Of a stretch of 64,000 nt of DNA, positions 26,432 through 34,914 are shown piece after piece. Position numbers and translations under genes: made by a program. Position 1 is the stretch's first letter, and each line of letters opens with the position of its first letter. The notes beneath the pieces are model-generated. The model did not search any database and was not told the DNA's origin. It saw nothing but the letters and a program-made list of their open reading frames with translations. Location: the NCBI RefSeq assembly GCF_019933235.1, contig NZ_CP082945.1, forward strand, positions 7,539,501-7,603,500, given 5' to 3'. Source of the stretch: Streptomyces angustmyceticus (lineage in GTDB: Bacteria > Actinomycetota > Actinomycetes > Streptomycetales > Streptomycetaceae).

Positions 26432-26566
26432 TCAGCCGGACACGCGTCCCCGAAGGGGGGAGCAGCTCAGCAGACCTCGGTGAGAAACCGTCGACCGGAG
26501 GGCCGGGCCATGCTCACCGGAGTGACGGACAAGTGCGAGTAACGGAACAACTGCCGTGCAGGACAT
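26432..26566 (-). CDS. Possible 44-residue peptide with a TTA codon
   Basis: The frame starts MSCTAVVPLLALVRHSGEHG at ATG 26566, with AGGAG six bases upstream, and ends at 26432. Codon 9 is TTA, the rare codon read by bldA tRNA in Streptomyces. I do not recognise the peptide. Codon bias is weak, so it may be a chance frame, but the ribosome site is good. Confidence 0.3.
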   Translation of the reverse strand: MSCTAVVPLLALVRHSGEHGPALRSTVSHRGLLSCSPLRGRVSG

Positions 26567-26967
26567 GGAAACTCCTGGAGAGAGGACGGCGGACCGACTC
26601 ACCCATCCTCGAATGCACAAGTCAGCACCGTCCTCCCCCACAGGGACTCAAAGCCGGACGGTACTGCGGTGCGACCACGGGTTCCGGCGTCATCCTCTGG
26701 GGGGACGGCTGCCCGCCCAGGGATCGGGGTGTGGCCCTGACCGGAGAGGTCGCCGACGGACCTGGCGTCGTCGTCTGCAACCCGGCCGTGCACCGTGTAG
26801 GGCGGCCGTGGCCGTGGTCGACAAGCAGCCGCCCGGCCTGTTCCGCAGACTCAGGCCGGGCGGGCGCACCTCCACCGACAACTCGCCACGACGCACGCGG
26901 CTCTGTGTACCTCGGCGTCGCCACCGCAGCGATCCTGGTCCTCTGGCTCCGTGCATGAGCGCCAGTT

Positions 26968-27165
26968 CTAGACCTCGGCGGCCGGGGCGAACGCGTCCGG
27001 CAGGCGAGGAGGAGGGCCCCGGGTCCACACGATCCGCAATGCTGAGGCGGAGATCCGCCAGCCGTCGGCCGTCCTGACGAGTTCGGTGTCGGCGTGGCCG
27101 GCCGAGATGAAGACGCGAACTCGCCGTACCGGACGGGGATTCCTCGTCCCGTCAGCCGCTGCGCG
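26968..27165 (-). pseudogene. SnoaL/NTF2-like C-terminal remnant
   Basis: Directly after the stop of the SCO6745-like gene, the same reading frame continues for 65 codons and reads RVFISAGHADTELVRTADGW, RISASALRIVWTRG. This is the final sheet of SnoaL/NTF2-like proteins. There is no start codon in a suitable place, so it is a remnant or the tail of a deletion fusion. Confidence 0.5.
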
Positions 27166-28017
27166 TCACCGCGACCCCGCGGCCACCAGCGTCGCGGTGA
27201 TCGGTTCGAGCTCGGCTGCCAGCTCGTCGAGCTCGGCGGGAGACAGGGCGTCGTACGGCGGGGCGGCGAGCTCGTCCGTAAGGGCTTCGATGCGCTGCTT
27301 GGTCTCGCGGCCGGCGTCCGTGAACCGGCCGTCCGCGTCGACGAGCCCGCGCTCGCGCAAGCCGTCCATGACCGCGGCCAGCCGCTCCTTCGGCAGGTGA
27401 TGGAGGCGTCCGAACGACCCCGGCGGGTGGATGCCCCGCGCCAGCGCGTCCAGCACGTGAGCCTCCGTGCCGCCGATGCGCGCGCCGACGAGAGCGGCGA
27501 CGTGTCCGTCACAGCGGTGCTCGCGCAGCATGGTCGCGGAATGCCACAGCCGGGCGACCGGGTCGCCCGGCACCGGAAGGGTGCGCATCCCGGCGTACCT
27601 CATCCGGCCTTCTGTGGGCGCGTTCGTCGCGGCTTTGGTGGTCAGGTCGGCGGCGCGCACCAGGCCCGGGGAGTCGGCCGGCTCGTCGCCGAGGATCCGC
27701 CGCAGGGAGGTCGCGCTGCCCCGCTCCCGCGCGGCGACGGACGCCTCGGGCGGGATCGTCTCCCACGCGCTCGGGATGTGCCGTGCGGCCTCCCCGTCGG
27801 CGAAGCTGTAGAAGGCCGCGTGCACGACCTGCGCCGGAACCCGCCCCAGCGGCGCGGCCCGGCTGGCGAAGTAGCCGTCCCAGTAGGTGCGGTGGCCGAG
27901 CGCGGCCAGCTCCTCGTTGCACTCGTCGGCGAAGTAGGTGACCAGGCAGATCGGCTCCAGGAGCTCGAACATGCGGCGGGCGGAGTGCGTCATGGCGTCC
28001 ATCATGCCCGCGGTCAT
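27166..28017 (-). CDS. SCO6745-family protein
   Basis: The 283-residue protein resembles actinobacterial SCO6745-family proteins. It is helical, with ARRMFELLEPICLVTYFADE near the start, a central DPVARLWHSATMLREHRCDG segment, and a C-terminal winged-helix-like region (FGRLHHLPKERLAAVMDGLR, ERGLVDADGRFTDAGRE) reminiscent of MarR wings. No catalytic function is established. The ATG at 28017 is the first of four nearby Met codons, and no clear ribosome site distinguishes them. Confidence 0.75.
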   Translation of the reverse strand: MTAGMMDAMTHSARRMFELLEPICLVTYFADECNEELAALGHRTYWDGYFASRAAPLGRVPAQVVHAAFYSFADGEAARHIPSAWETIPPEASVAARERGSATSLRRILGDEPADSPGLVRAADLTTKAATNAPTEGRMRYAGMRTLPVPGDPVARLWHSATMLREHRCDGHVAALVGARIGGTEAHVLDALARGIHPPGSFGRLHHLPKERLAAVMDGLRERGLVDADGRFTDAGRETKQRIEALTDELAAPPYDALSPAELDELAAELEPITATLVAAGSR

Positions 28018-28357
28018 GCGCCGTGCGGCAGTACGCGCCGCAAGAGCAGCTCCGGGCCGCTGAACACGGCCAAAGCGTCACCTGGGCACGGCTCTTGAGG
28101 CCGGTGTGGGGATGGCGCGGCCGTCACCGGCCACCAGGCACCGGACGGTCTTGGTACGGCAGGTCAGCGGGCGACTGCGGAGCAGAGCCGGCAGGCCATG
28201 GACTTCCCTCAGGGCAGGCTTTTCCTATTCGTGTTGATCCTGTGGATCTTTGCCGTCGGGCGCATGGAATCCGGACGAGGATGCCCATCTCGCTGGGGAG
28301 TTCGTGTCTTTGCCGTGATAGCACGGAGTAATTCGATTCGAGGGAGGCTACGACCGC
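28018..28357. other. Divergent intergenic region
   Basis: These 340 bp lie between the divergent SCO6745-like and yceI-like genes. Base composition drops around 28200-28340, consistent with promoters, but I see no gene or clear operator. Confidence 0.5.
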
Positions 28358-29017
28358 ATGGGTATCTTCAGCCGTCGCCAGAGCGCGACTATCGAGCCGA
28401 CGCAGGCGGTTGGCCCCCGTACGCCCGCCCCGGCGGCCGACGGCACCGGAGTCCCGCTCGACCCCGCGCTCCGCGCGCTCACCGGGCAATGGACCATCGA
28501 CCGCCCGCACAGTCGCATCGGATTCTCCGTGCGACATGCGATGGTGACGACGGTACGAGGTGCTTTCGCTGATTACGACAGTGCGCTGTATTTCGACGGA
28601 GCCCAGCCCTCCCAGTCCCGGGCCGAACTCGTCATCCGGGTCGCCAGCGTCGACACGGGCGTGGAGCAGCGGGACGCACACCTCATAGGCACCGACTTCT
28701 TCGACGCGCAGCGCTTCCCGGAGATGGTGTTCCGCAGCACCTCCACGATTCACGAGGGTGCGGAGAGCTTCCGGATGACAGGGGATCTCACCATCCGTGA
28801 CCACACCCGGCCGGTCGAGCTGCAACTCGCCTACCTCGGCTCGGTCTTGGACCCCTTTGGCTATGAGCGAGCCGGATTTGACGCCACCACCACCATCGAC
28901 CGCACCGATTGGGGCCTGGTCTACAACCAACGCCTGGAGGCGGGCGGCGCCATGGTGAGCGAGAGGGTTCGGCTGCAGTTCGACATCTCCGCGATCCGGT
29001 CCGTGCCCCCGGCGTAG
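28358..29017 (+). CDS. YceI-family lipocalin-fold protein
   Basis: The 219-residue YceI protein contains GQWTIDRPHSRIGFSVRHAM, SVDTGVEQRDAHLIGTDFFD and FRMTGDLTIRDHTRPVELQL, all conserved family features. YceI folds bind isoprenoid-like or fatty ligands. No signal peptide is visible: the N terminus is MGIFSRRQSATIEPTQ, so a cytoplasmic location is likely, as for many actinobacterial members. The ATG at 28358 follows GAGGGAGG. Confidence 0.9.
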   Translation: MGIFSRRQSATIEPTQAVGPRTPAPAADGTGVPLDPALRALTGQWTIDRPHSRIGFSVRHAMVTTVRGAFADYDSALYFDGAQPSQSRAELVIRVASVDTGVEQRDAHLIGTDFFDAQRFPEMVFRSTSTIHEGAESFRMTGDLTIRDHTRPVELQLAYLGSVLDPFGYERAGFDATTTIDRTDWGLVYNQRLEAGGAMVSERVRLQFDISAIRSVPPA

Positions 29018-29135
29018 TTGCCCCCAAGGGGCCTTTCCCGGTGTGTTCCTTACGCCTGCTCGCTCGACGAGGAGAGCGAACTTCGCCGGGCGATCCCCTT
29101 TCCATTCCGGTCTCGGCGCAGCCATGGCCGCACAG

Positions 29136-29169
29136 CCCTCCGGTCCCGGCTCGCGCCAGGACCGGAGGG
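29136..29169. terminator. Bidirectional terminator hairpin
   Basis: Perfect 11-bp arms CCCTCCGGTCC (29136-29146) and its complement (29159-29169) enclose a 12-nt loop. They lie between the convergent yceI-like and secreted-protein genes. Confidence 0.75.
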
Positions 29170-29205
29170 GCTGGAGGGCCCGGGAGGGGCCGGGTCAGCG
29201 TCGGG

Positions 29206-29595
29206 TCACAGCTTCTGCTTGCCGCCGCCACCGACGTGCTGCAGGTTGTTGCTGGTCTTGTTCTCGGCCCCGGTCGTGCCGCCGGCGTCGTCGTTGGTGT
29301 TGCCGTTGACGTTGGTCGGGCTGCCGCTGTTGCTGTTGTTGCCGGACAGGTGGACGTTCTGCGAATTCCGGACGTTGCCGCTGTTCAGCGGGCCGTTGAT
29401 GCAGATCCTCGCCCGGTTGCGGCAGCTGAAGCCGGCGTGGAAGCTGGCCACGGTGTCGCTGTTCCAGACACCGTCCCCACGCCCTCCGAACAGTCCGCCG
29501 CCGTCCCACGCCTGGGCGGGCGAGGCACCGCCGGCAGCCAGGAGCAGACCGCAAGCTCCTGCGATCACGAAATTGACGCGTGGCATGTTCTTCAC
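29206..29595 (-). CDS. Small secreted Asn-rich protein
   Basis: The 129-residue product begins with a Sec signal peptide (VKNMPRVNFVIAGACGLLLA, cleaved near PAQA-W). The mature part is rich in Asn, Gly and Ser, with one Cys pair (CRNRARICINGP), and ends KTSNNLQHVGGGGKQKL. I chose the GTG at 29595 because AGGAG lies 7 bases upstream and it gives the Lys-bearing n-region. The ATG at 29586 is the alternative. I do not recognise a family. Similar small Streptomyces surface proteins exist, but this is not a chaplin or rodlin. Confidence 0.65.
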   Translation of the reverse strand: MKNMPRVNFVIAGACGLLLAAGGASPAQAWDGGGLFGGRGDGVWNSDTVASFHAGFSCRNRARICINGPLNSGNVRNSQNVHLSGNNSNSGSPTNVNGNTNDDAGGTTGAENKTSNNLQHVGGGGKQKL

Positions 29596-29956
29596 TGTGT
29601 GCTCCTGGACCTCGCAGTTGGTACCTCGCGCCTTGCTACCGGCCGCGCGCCCTTGCGCCAAGTCTGAGCAACGGCCCGTCCTTTGTATTCACTCGTACCG
29701 ATCAGCGAATTCACCGTGACAGCCCTCCGTGCTGCTCCCTGCGGCGGCCGTCTCACGCCGGGTGTCCGGACCACTGCGTCGTCGCCGCGGCAAAGGGTCA
29801 GTCACTAGCCGGGACGGTGTGACAGATACCGCTGCCGGTCTGGGCCACCGGTCCGTTCCGGACGTTCTGCTCGAAGCGGTCTTCGGCCGGCGATTCGCAG
29901 GAAACACTTGGCAGGCACCGGGTCCTCACTCAACGTGCGCACACGCAGGAGACGCC
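29596..29956. other. Divergent intergenic region
   Basis: These 361 bp lie between the divergently transcribed secreted-protein and lipoprotein genes. Promoters are expected here, and no gene or distinctive motif is visible. Confidence 0.5.
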
Positions 29957-30619
29957 ATGCATCTGTCCCGTCATCGCCCGCGCCTCGCGCTCGCTGCGAC
30001 CATGCTGGCCGTCTTGGCCATACCTGCATGCGGCAGCGAGTCGGGAAGCCCGGAATCGGGGGAGCTACCGCGGCCAACTCATACACCCGCGAAAGACAAG
30101 AAGAAGGCCGCGCAGAACGCCTATACCGCCGGTTACCAGCAGGGCCAGGCTGTCCGCGAAGCAGGGGGCAAAGGTTCGTCGGTCCGTGAAGTCGTCTGGG
30201 GTGGCTGCACACGACGCGCTCTCCGCGCCGGCCGGGAGGCCGAAGCCGACCGTGGAGCCTGGGTTTCCGGGTGTCTGGACGGCGTGAGCGAAAACGCCAA
30301 ACATCTGCCGAACAGCCAAGTCACCAAACGCAGCGATGACCGGGATCTCCTTGAGCGATTCCATGCCTGGCTGAGTGCTACCGGAAAACGGTCGATGCGC
30401 GTGCATGTCATCAGGTTGACCCTCGTGGAACTGCACCACAGTGACTATGACATCGAGCTGGCTACCGACTATTCCCCTGCCGGGGGCGACCGTCCGACAG
30501 CCATCAACCTGGCGCAGTCTTTTGTGAAGTGGTGGGACGGTGACGATGGCGACGGCACCACCTGGAATGTGGTTGTGCGTGGCGCAGGGGGCGAAAAGCT
30601 GGCCTCGAAAAGTCTTTGA
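29957..30619 (+). CDS. Putative lipoprotein
   Basis: The 220-residue product has a lipoprotein signal (HRPRLALAATMLAVLAIPAC), with the lipidated Cys in IPAC-GS, and a Lys-rich spacer (PAKDKKKAAQNAYTAGYQQG). It continues with a Cys-containing helical domain (WGGCTRRALRAGREAEADRG, WVSGCLDG) and a charged C-terminal region. The ATG at 29957 follows GCAGGAGACG. The family is not recognised. Export to the outer face of the membrane is the only firm inference. Confidence 0.7.
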   Translation: MHLSRHRPRLALAATMLAVLAIPACGSESGSPESGELPRPTHTPAKDKKKAAQNAYTAGYQQGQAVREAGGKGSSVREVVWGGCTRRALRAGREAEADRGAWVSGCLDGVSENAKHLPNSQVTKRSDDRDLLERFHAWLSATGKRSMRVHVIRLTLVELHHSDYDIELATDYSPAGGDRPTAINLAQSFVKWWDGDDGDGTTWNVVVRGAGGEKLASKSL

Positions 30620-30764
30620 GAGCTGACAATAGTTCATAACGCCCATAGGGCCGATGCCCGCATATATCCGGGGACAAATGGCCAGGGGGTGGCGTGCCAC
30701 GAGTCCCAGCAGCAGGCGCACTCGGAACGCGCATAGCTGCTGGCCGCCCACGGTCCCACCCCCC

Positions 30765-31355
30765 TCAGTGCGGCTGACGCAGCCCTGCGACGAGGAGTGC
30801 GACCAGCTGGCGTGCGTCGTAGCGTGGGTCGCTTTCGGCGCCGATGCAGAGGTTTCCGATGCCGCGCAGGAGTTGGTAGGCGTCGAGGTCGGCGCGGATC
30901 TCGTCGGAGGCGGTGGCGGCGTCGAGGAGTTGGGTGCACACCGGCAGGAGGCGTTCGAGGAAGTAGGCGTGGAGCGTCTCGAAGCCGGTGCCCTCCCCCT
31001 GCATGGCGGCGGCGAGACCGTGCTTGGTGACCAGGAAGTCGACGAAGAGGTCGACCCACTGCCCCAGGGCGGCATGGGGTGTCGGGCCGGTCGCCAGCAG
31101 GGTCGGGCCGGCTTCGGCGCAGGCGTCGACCTGGTGGCGGTAGACGGCGATGACGAGGTCCGCCCGGGTGGGGAAGTGGCGGTAGATCGTGCCCATCCCG
31201 ACGCCGGCCTTGGCCGCGATGTCGCGTACCGGCGCTTCCACGCCCGAGGTGACGAAGACCGAGGCGGCCGCCTCCAGCAGGGTCTGCTGGTTGCGCTGGG
31301 CGTCCTTGCGCTTGGGCCTGGCTGAGCTTCCCGGGCCCTGGCCGCTGTCGTTCAC
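30765..31355 (-). CDS. TetR-family regulator
   Basis: The 196-residue TetR regulator has an N-terminal HTH (LLEAAASVFVTSGVEAPVRD, IAAKAGVGMGTIYRHFPTRA) and a SACE-like C-terminal ligand domain. The start is GTG at 31355 after AAAGGAG. It diverges from an SDR gene, and two copies of GCGGAnCnnTGTTCCG lie in between, probably its operators. Regulation of itself and the SDR gene is inferred. Confidence 0.9.
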   Translation of the reverse strand: MNDSGQGPGSSARPKRKDAQRNQQTLLEAAASVFVTSGVEAPVRDIAAKAGVGMGTIYRHFPTRADLVIAVYRHQVDACAEAGPTLLATGPTPHAALGQWVDLFVDFLVTKHGLAAAMQGEGTGFETLHAYFLERLLPVCTQLLDAATASDEIRADLDAYQLLRGIGNLCIGAESDPRYDARQLVALLVAGLRQPH

Positions 31356-31389
31356 CGCGGCACTCCTTTCGTGGCGGGGTCTTGCAAAG

Positions 31390-31430
31390 CGGAACAGTGT
31401 TCCGTATCGTTAGCGGAGCGATGTTCCGCT
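31390..31430. promoter_or_regulatory. Paired TetR operators and -35/-10 elements
   Basis: CGGAACAGTGTTCCG (31390-31404) is a perfect 15-bp palindrome. A related copy, AGCGGAGCGATGTTCCGCT, spans 31412-31430, with centres 24 bp apart. TTGCAA (31382-31387) and TATCGT (31405-31410), spaced 17 bp, bracket the first site on the + strand. Confidence 0.7.
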
Positions 31431-31601
31431 TCTCATGATGGCAGACGGCGCGTGCGGGCGACCAGTCCGCTCACGTGTCATCGACTGGAGGGCGGCGGCC
31501 ACCGCACACGGGAGGAAGGCCCCGATCCGCTGGGGACGTCGCGGAACAACGGCACAAGTAGCCGGCTCGTCCCTGCCCCTTGTCTGCGCTTCCACCTGTT
31601 T

Positions 31602-31665
31602 CCACCTACGGGCGTATCCACCTACGAGTTTTGCCACCTACGAGTGTTTCCACCTGTGCGTGTTT
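31602..31665. repeat. Four tandem 16-bp repeats, CCACCTACGAGTGTTT-type
   Basis: CCACCT recurs at 31602, 31618, 31634 and 31650 at exact 16-bp spacing, with an extra copy at 31592. The repeats lie 90-150 bp upstream of the SDR start in an otherwise gene-free 400-bp interval (31356-31754). Confidence 0.8.
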
Positions 31666-31754
31666 CGACAGGCCCCCGGCGGGTGCTCGCCGAAATCGTC
31701 GTATCGCCGCCACTACCGACCCTCACCTCAGTACTGCTACCGAAAGGACACGTC

Positions 31755-32699
31755 ATGATCCTCGTCACCGGAGGTCTCGGCTTCATCGGATCCCATACCG
31801 TACGAGCGCTCCTCGACCTGGGCGAAGACTGCGTGGTGGTCCAGCGCCGCGCCCGTGAACTCCCCGCCGTACTCGCCGGAGCGCGGGTGGCGGTCGAGCA
31901 GGCGGACGTCGCCGATCGCGATGCCCTGCTCGCGATCGGCGACCGCCACGACATCACGGGCATCGTGCACCTGGCGGGACCCCATCCCTGGCCTCCCGTC
32001 CCTGGCTCGCCGGTCGAGGAGACACGGCGAGTGCTCGACGGGCTGCTGAACATCGTGCAGGCGGCGCAGGAGTGGGGCGTACGACGGCTCGGTATCGCCA
32101 GCACGATCGGGGTCTACTTCGGCGCCGCGAACGACGGACCGCTGCACGAGGACACCCCCTTGTCGATGAGTGCGTCCGCCTCGATCCCCGCCTTCAAAAA
32201 AGTCGGCGAACTGCTGGGTGGATTCCTTGCCGGCGTCACGGGTATCGACATCGTCAACTACCGCATCTCCGGCACCTGGGGCCCGCTCGGCCACCTCGAT
32301 CCGTTCTTCGCCGCGCCCGCCCTCGTTCACGCCGCCGCCCGTGGCACGGCCCCGGATCTCTCCCACCTCATGGGGCCGGCCTTCGCCGAGGACGGACTCG
32401 ACCTCAGCTATGTCAAGGACACCGGGCGGGCGATCGCGCTCCTCCAGCTCGCGGACAAGCTGAACCACCGCACGTACAACGTCGGTTCCGGCCACGCCAC
32501 GACCAACGCCCAGTTCATCGAAGCGATGAAGAAGGTGGCTCCCGAGGCGCAGATAGCCCTCCCCGCCGGAGGCGACGCGTCGCACCTGGTCCTCGACATC
32601 AGCCGTCTGAAGGAAGACACCGGCTACCAGGCGGAGTATGACATCGAGCGAGCCGTCAGTGACTACCTCGCGTGGCTGCGCGCGGGCCATCAGAGGTGA
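31755..32699 (+). CDS. Extended SDR (NAD-dependent epimerase-like) protein lacking the catalytic Tyr
   Basis: The 314-residue Rossmann protein has MILVTGGLGFIGSHTVRALL (NAD(P)-binding TGxxGxxG) and the ASTIGVY strand with the Ser/Thr. In the usual YxxxK position it reads IPAFKKVGE, so the Lys is present but Tyr is replaced by Ile. It may be a non-catalytic or altered-specificity member. The ATG at 31755 follows AAAGGA. Control by the divergent TetR is inferred. Confidence 0.82.
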   Translation: MILVTGGLGFIGSHTVRALLDLGEDCVVVQRRARELPAVLAGARVAVEQADVADRDALLAIGDRHDITGIVHLAGPHPWPPVPGSPVEETRRVLDGLLNIVQAAQEWGVRRLGIASTIGVYFGAANDGPLHEDTPLSMSASASIPAFKKVGELLGGFLAGVTGIDIVNYRISGTWGPLGHLDPFFAAPALVHAAARGTAPDLSHLMGPAFAEDGLDLSYVKDTGRAIALLQLADKLNHRTYNVGSGHATTNAQFIEAMKKVAPEAQIALPAGGDASHLVLDISRLKEDTGYQAEYDIERAVSDYLAWLRAGHQR

Positions 32700-32750
32700 G
32701 CCATGGCCGTTCGTCTCCGGCTTCGCCAGTGGCACCCGCCGGGACAGTTC

Positions 32751-32876
32751 TCAGCACCCGGGCGAAGTGCGACGGCGATAGGAGTGTGCGGCGAGGGCCA
32801 GGCCGATGCTCCACACCGGGAACTGCGGGATGCCGTAGACGACGATCAAGGGGGTGAAGACGCCGTCGTCGCTCAT
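32751..32876 (-). pseudogene. Small membrane-protein fragment
   Basis: The 41-residue frame MSDDGVFTPLIVVYGIPQFP then VWSIGLALAAHSYRRRTSP has one clear hydrophobic helix followed by a basic anchor. It begins 12 bp after the stop of the flavoprotein gene and lacks a ribosome site. It looks like the tail of a larger membrane protein or a tiny coupled peptide. Confidence 0.35.
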
Positions 32877-32888
32877 CCAGAGGGGGCA

Positions 32889-33662
32889 TCAGAACAATCC
32901 GGTCCGGTAATGGTGTTCGGCGACCGTTTCCAGGGACCCCACGTCGCTGCCGAGGTGCACGGCCATCTTCTCCGCCATTTGCGCGGTGATCTGGGCGTAG
33001 AAAGTGCTGCCGAGCATGAGGGAGTCGGCCAGGCCCCGGGGGTCGTTCTCCCAGAGCCGGGCGCGGATCACGGCTTTGCCGCACTGGAAGAACGCCTCCC
33101 GCACCTTGACGATCGTCGCGAGGACAGCGGGTTTGCCCTCTGCTCCGAGCCGTTCGAGCAGGTCGGGGTCGTCGGTGAGGAACGCGTCGCCGTTCACCCG
33201 GACCGTCTCGCGTACGCCGGGGACGAAGAAGACCATGCCCACGGCCGGGTTGCGGGTGATGTTCTCGAAGGTGTCGGCGGTGCGGTTGCCCGGACGGTCG
33301 GGGACGGCCAGGGTCCACGGGTCCAGAACCCCGACCGCACCCGGCGGGTCTCCTTTGGGGCTGGCGTCCACGGCCCCGCTGTCGTCGGCGGTGGCCAGGC
33401 AGAAGAAGGTGCTGTGGGCGATGAAGCGGCGGGTGAAATCGCCGAGGAACGGCTCCTTCTTCTCCGCGATGAAGGGTTCCGGGTGCCCGAGGATCTCCCG
33501 GACGCGTGCCATGCCGATGGCGCGGTAGGCGTCGGCGGCGGTGCGTTCGGGGGCGGGGCCGCGGTGGTTCCACACCTCGACGGCGGGGTCGGCGATGCTG
33601 CCGGAGAACGCGTCGGACGTCTCGTCGTGGGTGGTGTGCCGGGTGGCGGCGGCCGGGTGCAT
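32889..33662 (-). CDS. Pyridoxamine 5'-phosphate oxidase-fold flavoprotein (MSMEG_1061 type)
   Basis: The 257-residue protein has a split-barrel FMN/F420 fold of the PPOX family: FIAHSTFFCLATADDSGAVD, SPKGDPPGAVGVLDPWTLAV, DRPGNRTADTFENI, with NPAVGMVFFVPG afterwards. The chosen start at 33662 follows AAGGAG. The frame is also open to an ATG at 33827 that overlaps the upstream oxidoreductase stop by 8 bp and would add a 55-residue leader of 11-residue repeats. It is probably co-transcribed with the preceding ferredoxin-type reductase, which could supply electrons. Confidence 0.85.
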   Translation of the reverse strand: MHPAAATRHTTHDETSDAFSGSIADPAVEVWNHRGPAPERTAADAYRAIGMARVREILGHPEPFIAEKKEPFLGDFTRRFIAHSTFFCLATADDSGAVDASPKGDPPGAVGVLDPWTLAVPDRPGNRTADTFENITRNPAVGMVFFVPGVRETVRVNGDAFLTDDPDLLERLGAEGKPAVLATIVKVREAFFQCGKAVIRARLWENDPRGLADSLMLGSTFYAQITAQMAEKMAVHLGSDVGSLETVAEHHYRTGLF

Positions 33663-33695
33663 GGGGCGCTCCTTGGCAGACGGGCGGGTGGTCCG

Positions 33696-33830
33696 GGGTT
33701 CGCGGCCGGAGGGTGCGGAGTCAGGCGTGGAGGAACAGTCGGTGGGTGTGGCGTCAGGCATCGAGGGCCGGCCGGTGGGTGCGGAGTCGGATATCGAGGG
33801 CCGGTCGGGGTGTGTGGAGTCAGACATCGA
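33696..33830 (-). repeat. 33-bp tandem repeats between reductase and flavoprotein genes
   Basis: Four imperfect 33-bp units encode SMSDSTHPDRP-like 11-residue repeats in the flavoprotein frame. Length variation in this tract would keep the frame. Confidence 0.75.
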
Positions 33831-34812
33831 GGACCAGTCGGGGGGTGCGTGCCCGGGAGACGCAGAGGTACATCCGGTCGCCCTTCTCCCGGTCGTCCTC
33901 GGAGAGGATGTCGTCGCGGTGGTCGGGGACGCCTTCGAGCACCCGGGTCTCACAGGTGCCGCACACTCCCTCGCGGCACGAACCGGCCACCGGCAGGCCC
34001 GCGTCGGCGAGCGCGTCCAGGACACTCCGCTCCGCCGGTACGTCCACGGTGCGGCCGGACCGGGCGCAGACCACCTGCACGTCGGTGTTGCAGGTGCTTT
34101 CCCTGGTCCGCGGCCTGAATCGCTCCATGCGCACGGTCCCCTGGGGCAGGTGCGCGGCGGCGTCCGTGACGGCGTCCAGCAGCGGTTCGGGGCCGCACGC
34201 GTAGACGGCCGAGTCCGGGCGGGTCCGCTCCAGCAGCGCAGTCAGCGGGATGCGTCCGGACTCGTCCCCGGGGTAGAGGCGGACGGCGTCGCGGTGGGGT
34301 GCCAGCTCGGTGCGGAACGCCATGGCGGAGGCGGAGCGCCCACCGTAGACGAGGCTCCAGCGCGCGCCTGCGGCGGCGGCCTGACGCACCATCGGCAGGA
34401 TCGGGGTGATGCCGATGCCGCCCGCGATGAACAGGTAGGAGTCGGCCGGCTCGAAGCGGAAGTGGTTGCGGGGCCCACGGATCCGCAGGGGCTGACCGGG
34501 CCGAAGAAAGGAGTGCACATACTCCGATCCGCCACGGCTCGCGGGCTGGCGCCGTACCGCCAGGCGGTAACCGGACAGGTCGTCGGGAGAGCCGCACAGC
34601 GAGTACTGCCGGACGATGCCGTTGGGCAGTAACAGGTCCACGTGGGCGCCGGGCTGCCAGGCGGGTAGCTGTCCGCCGTCCGGCCGGGCCAGCAGCACGG
34701 AGACCACTCCGGTGGCCTCCCATCTGAGCTGCCGCACCATCACCGGGGTCTCCTGCCGCTCGGTCTCCGGGGCCTGTGGTTCAGCCGCGGCGGGCACGGT
34801 ACTGGTCGCCAT
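33820..34812 (-). CDS. PDR/VanB-type ferredoxin-NAD(P)H oxidoreductase
   Basis: The 330-residue single-chain reductase has a flavin-binding barrel (RQYSLCGSPDDLSGYRLAV), an NAD domain (YLFIAGGIGITPILPMV) and a C-terminal plant-type [2Fe-2S] domain with Cys ligands in SCREGVCGTCETRV and a later Cys in MYLCVSRA. This is the phthalate dioxygenase reductase order. It should pass electrons from NAD(P)H to an oxygenase or to the adjacent flavoprotein. The start is ATG at 34812. It diverges from a TetR gene whose likely operators overlap this promoter region. Confidence 0.92.
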   Translation of the reverse strand: MATSTVPAAAEPQAPETERQETPVMVRQLRWEATGVVSVLLARPDGGQLPAWQPGAHVDLLLPNGIVRQYSLCGSPDDLSGYRLAVRRQPASRGGSEYVHSFLRPGQPLRIRGPRNHFRFEPADSYLFIAGGIGITPILPMVRQAAAAGARWSLVYGGRSASAMAFRTELAPHRDAVRLYPGDESGRIPLTALLERTRPDSAVYACGPEPLLDAVTDAAAHLPQGTVRMERFRPRTRESTCNTDVQVVCARSGRTVDVPAERSVLDALADAGLPVAGSCREGVCGTCETRVLEGVPDHRDDILSEDDREKGDRMYLCVSRARTPRLVLDV

Positions 34813-34866
34813 TCCTTCTCCTTCCGACGGGCCGACGGGCTTCTCGTGGGCTGCCCGAAAAGCCAG

Positions 34867-34912
34867 TAACAGCGTTAACGGCGGTAAAAGGAAGCTAGTG
34901 ATAACATCGTTA
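34867..34912. promoter_or_regulatory. Twin TetR operators TAACnnCGTTA
   Basis: TAACAGCGTTA (34867-34877) and TAACATCGTTA (34902-34912) are near-identical inverted repeats, with centres 35 bp apart, between the divergent reductase and TetR genes. The second ends 2 bp before the TetR start codon. Confidence 0.75.
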
Positions 34913-34914
34913 AC

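Noticed and set aside
26419..26958. 179-codon rightward frame in the methyltransferase-SCO6745 interval
   Set aside because: No ribosome site, erratic codon use and no recognisable motif.
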